7,534 nucleotides of DNA, from contig NZLE01000062.1 in the NCBI GenBank assembly GCA_002692605.1, forward strand, positions 17,631-25,164, written 5' to 3'. The stretch is from Opitutia bacterium. GTDB lineage: Bacteria > Verrucomicrobiota > Verrucomicrobiia > Opitutales > Seribacteraceae. The notes under the pieces were generated by a model. The model was given only the letters and a program-made list of their open reading frames with translations, made no database searches and was not told the DNA's origin. The translations under genes were made by a program, and so were the position numbers. This document shows positions 5,369 through 7,534 of this stretch, piece by piece. How positions within the stretch are numbered: the stretch's first letter is position 1; each line of letters begins with the position of its first letter.

Positions 5369-6970
5369 ATGAACGCCAAGGAACATCTTGAGAAAGCAAT
5401 CGCACTCAATCCCGAGTACTCTCATGCCTACTACAACTTGGGGTTGTTGCATAAGAAAAAAGGCGAATGCGCACCGGCTTTGGAAAACTTTCAAAAAGCA
5501 GTTTCCCTAAACAAGGAATTCGCAGAGGCGGAATGCGAATTGGCAATCGCACTATCGGATGCGGGTGATTATGAAACGGCAAGAAATCACTTCCTCAACT
5601 CCTTGGAAATCAATCCGAATTATGCGGATGCCTATTTTTTTTATGCACTTCTACTCGTCGAATTGAATGACCTTGAAGAAGCCAAGAACAACTTCGATAA
5701 GGTAACTGAAATCAATCAAAATTATGCGGCCGCCTATTTTCACAAAGCTCGCCTGCTCACAAATGCGGACGATTTTGAGGATGCAAGGAAAAATTACGAA
5801 ACCGCCATTGATATTGATGATCGATTTACCGATGCTCACTATTATTTGGCAAAGCTTCTTTCGGGCGGGATTGCCACGGACAAGGAAGGTACCCTGATTG
5901 ACAAAAAGGATCTTCCGGAAGCCAAAAAACTACTTCTTAAAGTTTTGCTACTGGAAAAAAAACATGCAAAAGCCTTTTATAATCTGGGCAGAATCTTTTC
6001 AATCGAAGAAAACTACAAGGAAGCGAAGAAATACCTTATCCATGCGTTGGAGATAGACCCCAAATATCCTAAGGCCCATTTTTTGCTCGCTCGAGCATAC
6101 GAGACCTTCGAATCCCATGAGGAGGCAAAGGCGCACTATGGGCATGCGATTGAATCTCATCCCGAGTTTGCTCTCGCCCATTTTCGGCTTGGGGTAAGGC
6201 TTTTTGAGGAGGGTTCTGCGACTGAGGCTGAAGAACACCTGAGACAATCGATATCCTTGGAGTCACAAAATTCGGAAGCCCATTATTATTTGGCTATGAT
6301 TTTGAGAACGGACGATGATCCAAGCTTGGCTAAAAAACATTTCTTCAGGGCCTTGGAAATCAACCCAGAGTTTGCTCTCGCTTACTATGAACTTGCTCAT
6401 CACTCGGAAAAGAATGGTGATTTGAATGAAGCTAAGATTCATTTTCAGAAAGCGACCGACATCGAGCAAAACTTCGTCGAAGCTTACTTCCATTTAGCGA
6501 GGATCTCCACCAACCCATCCGAGTATGATCAAGCTTTTCGCAACTACGAAACCGCTCTCGAAATAGATCCCCAAATGGCGGAGTGCCACTATTGGTTCGG
6601 AAAGTTGCTGACTACTGGCGAAAAGCTTAAGAACGATGGCACGCTCGTTTGGGAACCCGACCCCATGAGAGCCGAAGAACATTTTAGGAAAGCCATCAAA
6701 ATAAACCCCAAATATTCCAATGCATACTTCAAGTTGGGTCTACTCTTGAAAGATCTTAAAAGATATTATGAAGCATATCAGAACTTGGAGAAAGCCATCT
6801 CGATTAATCCTAAATTAGCCGAAGGGCATTACCATCTTGCGGTTTTGCTTATGGATGCAAACGCACAAAAAGCCATCACTAAAGAAAAACGCAAAACTGC
6901 TTCTACAGCTAAAGCCAAAAGCTCCGCCAAGAGAAGCTCTAAGCGGATAACGATCACAAAAGGAAAGTAA
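5369..6970 (+). CDS. TPR protein with two seven-repeat blocks and a basic tail (533 aa)
   Basis: The protein is built almost wholly of tetratricopeptide repeats, helical hairpins that form a superhelical surface for protein partners. It opens with a lone second helix (residues 1-16), then TPRs at 17, 51, 85, 119, 153, 199, 233, 267, 301, 335, 369, 403 and 449, each 34 residues except those at 153 and 403, which are 46. A fourteenth repeat (483-500) consists of its first helix only. Residues 501-533 form a low-complexity tail with 13 Lys/Arg in 33 residues and one Glu. Repeats 1-7 align with 8-14 at a constant offset of 250 residues, pointing to an internal duplication. No signal peptide, membrane segment or catalytic motif is visible. 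It lies 19 bp after the cyclase and is probably co-transcribed. A scaffold or adaptor role is likely, and the partner is unknown. The basic tail could bind nucleic acid, an acidic protein or membrane. No gene name is recognised. Confidence 0.9.
   Translation: MNAKEHLEKAIALNPEYSHAYYNLGLLHKKKGECAPALENFQKAVSLNKEFAEAECELAIALSDAGDYETARNHFLNSLEINPNYADAYFFYALLLVELNDLEEAKNNFDKVTEINQNYAAAYFHKARLLTNADDFEDARKNYETAIDIDDRFTDAHYYLAKLLSGGIATDKEGTLIDKKDLPEAKKLLLKVLLLEKKHAKAFYNLGRIFSIEENYKEAKKYLIHALEIDPKYPKAHFLLARAYETFESHEEAKAHYGHAIESHPEFALAHFRLGVRLFEEGSATEAEEHLRQSISLESQNSEAHYYLAMILRTDDDPSLAKKHFFRALEINPEFALAYYELAHHSEKNGDLNEAKIHFQKATDIEQNFVEAYFHLARISTNPSEYDQAFRNYETALEIDPQMAECHYWFGKLLTTGEKLKNDGTLVWEPDPMRAEEHFRKAIKINPKYSNAYFKLGLLLKDLKRYYEAYQNLEKAISINPKLAEGHYHLAVLLMDANAQKAITKEKRKTASTAKAKSSAKRSSKRITITKGK
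5852..5899 (+). other. TPR inter-helix insertion motif, copy 1
   Basis: Residues 162-177 of the TPR protein fit KLL-x-x-G-x(5)-[DE]-G-[TS]-[LV]-[IV] (KLLSGG, then EGTLI), inside unit 5. The motif contains the 12-residue length excess of this unit over a standard TPR. Confidence 0.7.
6602..6649 (+). other. TPR inter-helix insertion motif, copy 2
   Basis: Residues 412-427 repeat the pattern of copy 1 (KLLTTG, then DGTLV), exactly 250 residues further on, inside unit 12. Confidence 0.7.
6869..6967 (+). other. Sequence coding the Lys/Ala/Ser-rich basic tail
   Basis: Residues 501-533 are rich in Lys, Arg, Ala, Ser and Thr (for example KAKSSAKRSSKR) and do not continue the TPR pattern. Such tails are usually disordered. 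The coding sequence is A-rich but otherwise in keeping with the gene. Confidence 0.7.
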
Positions 6971-6986
6971 AAGCTTAGATCAAAAG

Positions 6987-7534
6987 TTGAATGATTTCTC
7001 AATAAAGGCAATTCGCCACCTTGAATCGGCATTAAAATCCCAACCAGATCATTTGCCCTCCGTCGTAGCGCTTTGCGAAGTTAACTTTAAACAAAAGAAT
7101 TTTTCGAAAGCTAGATCGGTCATCGACTCGGCGCTCCAACAGTTTGATGCAAACGCCACCCTATGTTTTTGGGATGCGAAAATTAAGCATTCTCAGGGAA
7201 AATCAATTGAAGCATCAATTGCCATTGATCAGGCGATTGCCATAGAATGCAACGATCCCAGTTACCACTTTCTTTCGTTGGATATTAATGCGCAGACCGG
7301 AAATATTGGAAAAGCAAAGGAAAGTTTGGAGAAATTAATCGACCTGTGTCCGCTCAATGGAGAAGTCCACCTCAAACTAGCAAAATTACTGAGTCACCCT
7401 GATGACTTTCACAGAGCAAAATTACTGTTTGAGATTTCCATCGAACTGCTTCCGGACCAGACCGAACCCCTCGTTTCCTTGGCCAAGCTTCTATACAAAG
7501 GCCTGCAATCCTCACCCGACGGTTCAGTCATAAG
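6987..7534 (+). CDS. Second TPR protein, 3' end beyond the window (partial)
   Basis: An open frame without stop runs to the right edge and encodes 182 codons from TTG 6987 (then NDFSIKAIRHLE). There is no ATG in frame at the start. The frame opens after a stop at 6948-6950, and TTG is the only usual start before the TPR-like sequence begins, so the start is tentative. The nearest Shine-Dalgarno-like AGGAAAG (6961-6967) is too far (19 nt). After a lone second helix (LESALKSQPD), about four 34-35-residue TPR-like units follow, from about residue 22. Typical pieces are KARSVIDSAL, KAKESLEKLIDL and HLKLAKLL. The last visible segment (KLLYKG, then DGSVI) is a third copy of the insertion motif found twice in the preceding gene. 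It begins 16 bp after that gene and is probably in the same operon. It is likely a divergent relative of its neighbour with a similar scaffold role. More Cys residues and a weaker TPR consensus set it apart. Confidence 0.75.
   Translation, partial: MNDFSIKAIRHLESALKSQPDHLPSVVALCEVNFKQKNFSKARSVIDSALQQFDANATLCFWDAKIKHSQGKSIEASIAIDQAIAIECNDPSYHFLSLDINAQTGNIGKAKESLEKLIDLCPLNGEVHLKLAKLLSHPDDFHRAKLLFEISIELLPDQTEPLVSLAKLLYKGLQSSPDGSVI
7485..7532 (+). other. TPR inter-helix insertion motif, copy 3
   Basis: KLLYKG followed after five residues by DGSVI keeps the same nine-residue distance between KLL and G[TS] as copies 1 and 2. It ends at the window edge, so whether the full 12-residue excess is present cannot be seen. 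Confidence 0.6.

Larger units (their letters stand above)
5417..6868 (+). repeat. Array of 13 TPR units plus a half unit
   Basis: Units follow the usual pattern of an Ala at the third or fourth position, aromatic, LG/LA in helix A and A-x-x-x-[FY/L]-x-x-A-[IL]-x-[IL]-[ND]P in helix B. Eleven are 34 residues. Units 5 (5825-5962) and 12 (6575-6712) carry a 12-residue insertion between the two helices at the same place. Best matches are between units seven apart: 4 and 11 share AYFH-x-AR and NYETA; 3 and 10 share the DL-x-EAK and QN positions. Confidence 0.9.
486..7534 (+). other. Probable operon: coiled coil, cyclase, TPR, TPR
   Basis: Four codirectional genes have junctions of -11, +19 and +16 bp. 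No hairpin with a T-run is visible at any junction, and the only non-coding space large enough for a promoter is 384-485. The right limit is beyond the window. Confidence 0.7.

Noticed and set aside
5346..5372. ATG 5346 overlapping the cyclase stop as the start of the TPR gene
   Set aside because: It is out of frame with the TPR sequence and stops after eight codons. ATG 5369 has a well-spaced AGGGAAG.

Overview
The window carries five genes and almost no non-coding DNA. One gene, cut by the left edge, is on the minus strand and encodes a lipoprotein (1-383). A 102-bp divergent intergenic region (384-485) follows. Then four tightly packed plus-strand genes run to the right edge: a giant repetitive coiled-coil protein (486-3080), a tandem-GAF/PAS class III adenylate cyclase (3070-5349), a tetratricopeptide-repeat (TPR) protein with a basic tail (5369-6970), and the start of a second TPR protein cut by the right edge (6987-7534). 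Spacings within the plus-strand run are an 11-bp overlap, 19 bp and about 16 bp, with no terminator-like hairpin, so one transcript is the simplest reading. I see no tRNA, rRNA, CRISPR, insertion sequence, phage gene or integration site.

The organism looks like a bacterium with a lipoprotein-sorting pathway and moderate GC content (mid-40s by eye, not computed). Class IIIb cyclases with tandem GAF and PAS domains are best known from cyanobacteria (Anabaena CyaB1/CyaB2) but occur in many phyla. My guess of a marine Verrucomicrobiota-like or other PVC-type bacterium rests on style only and is weak.

The most striking object is the coiled-coil protein. Its 864 residues divide exactly as a 14-residue leader, 23 complete 36-residue repeats and a final 22-residue partial repeat, with no insertion or deletion anywhere. 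Arg at repeat position 13 is present in all 24 units and Gln at position 28 in 21 of 23. The hydrophobic pattern of each unit is two heptads followed by two hendecads, an average of 3.6 residues per turn. That predicts a nearly untwisted rod of roughly 125 nm. In the middle of the array odd and even units form two subfamilies, so an expansion by 72-residue pairs is visible.

The cyclase has every residue needed to make cAMP (metal Asp507 and Asp551, Lys547/Thr621 for adenine, Asn628/Arg632 for the transition state). Its GAF2 has a complete NKFDE motif, which in CyaB1/CyaB2 and mammalian phosphodiesterases marks cyclic-nucleotide-binding GAF domains. The TPR protein appears to be two copies of a seven-TPR block (250-residue register). 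In each copy the same repeat carries a 12-residue insertion with a common motif. A third example of the motif sits in the next gene at the window edge. Taken together, the locus looks like a cAMP signalling module combined with very long scaffold or ruler proteins. The physical link between them is inferred from gene order and translational overlap only.
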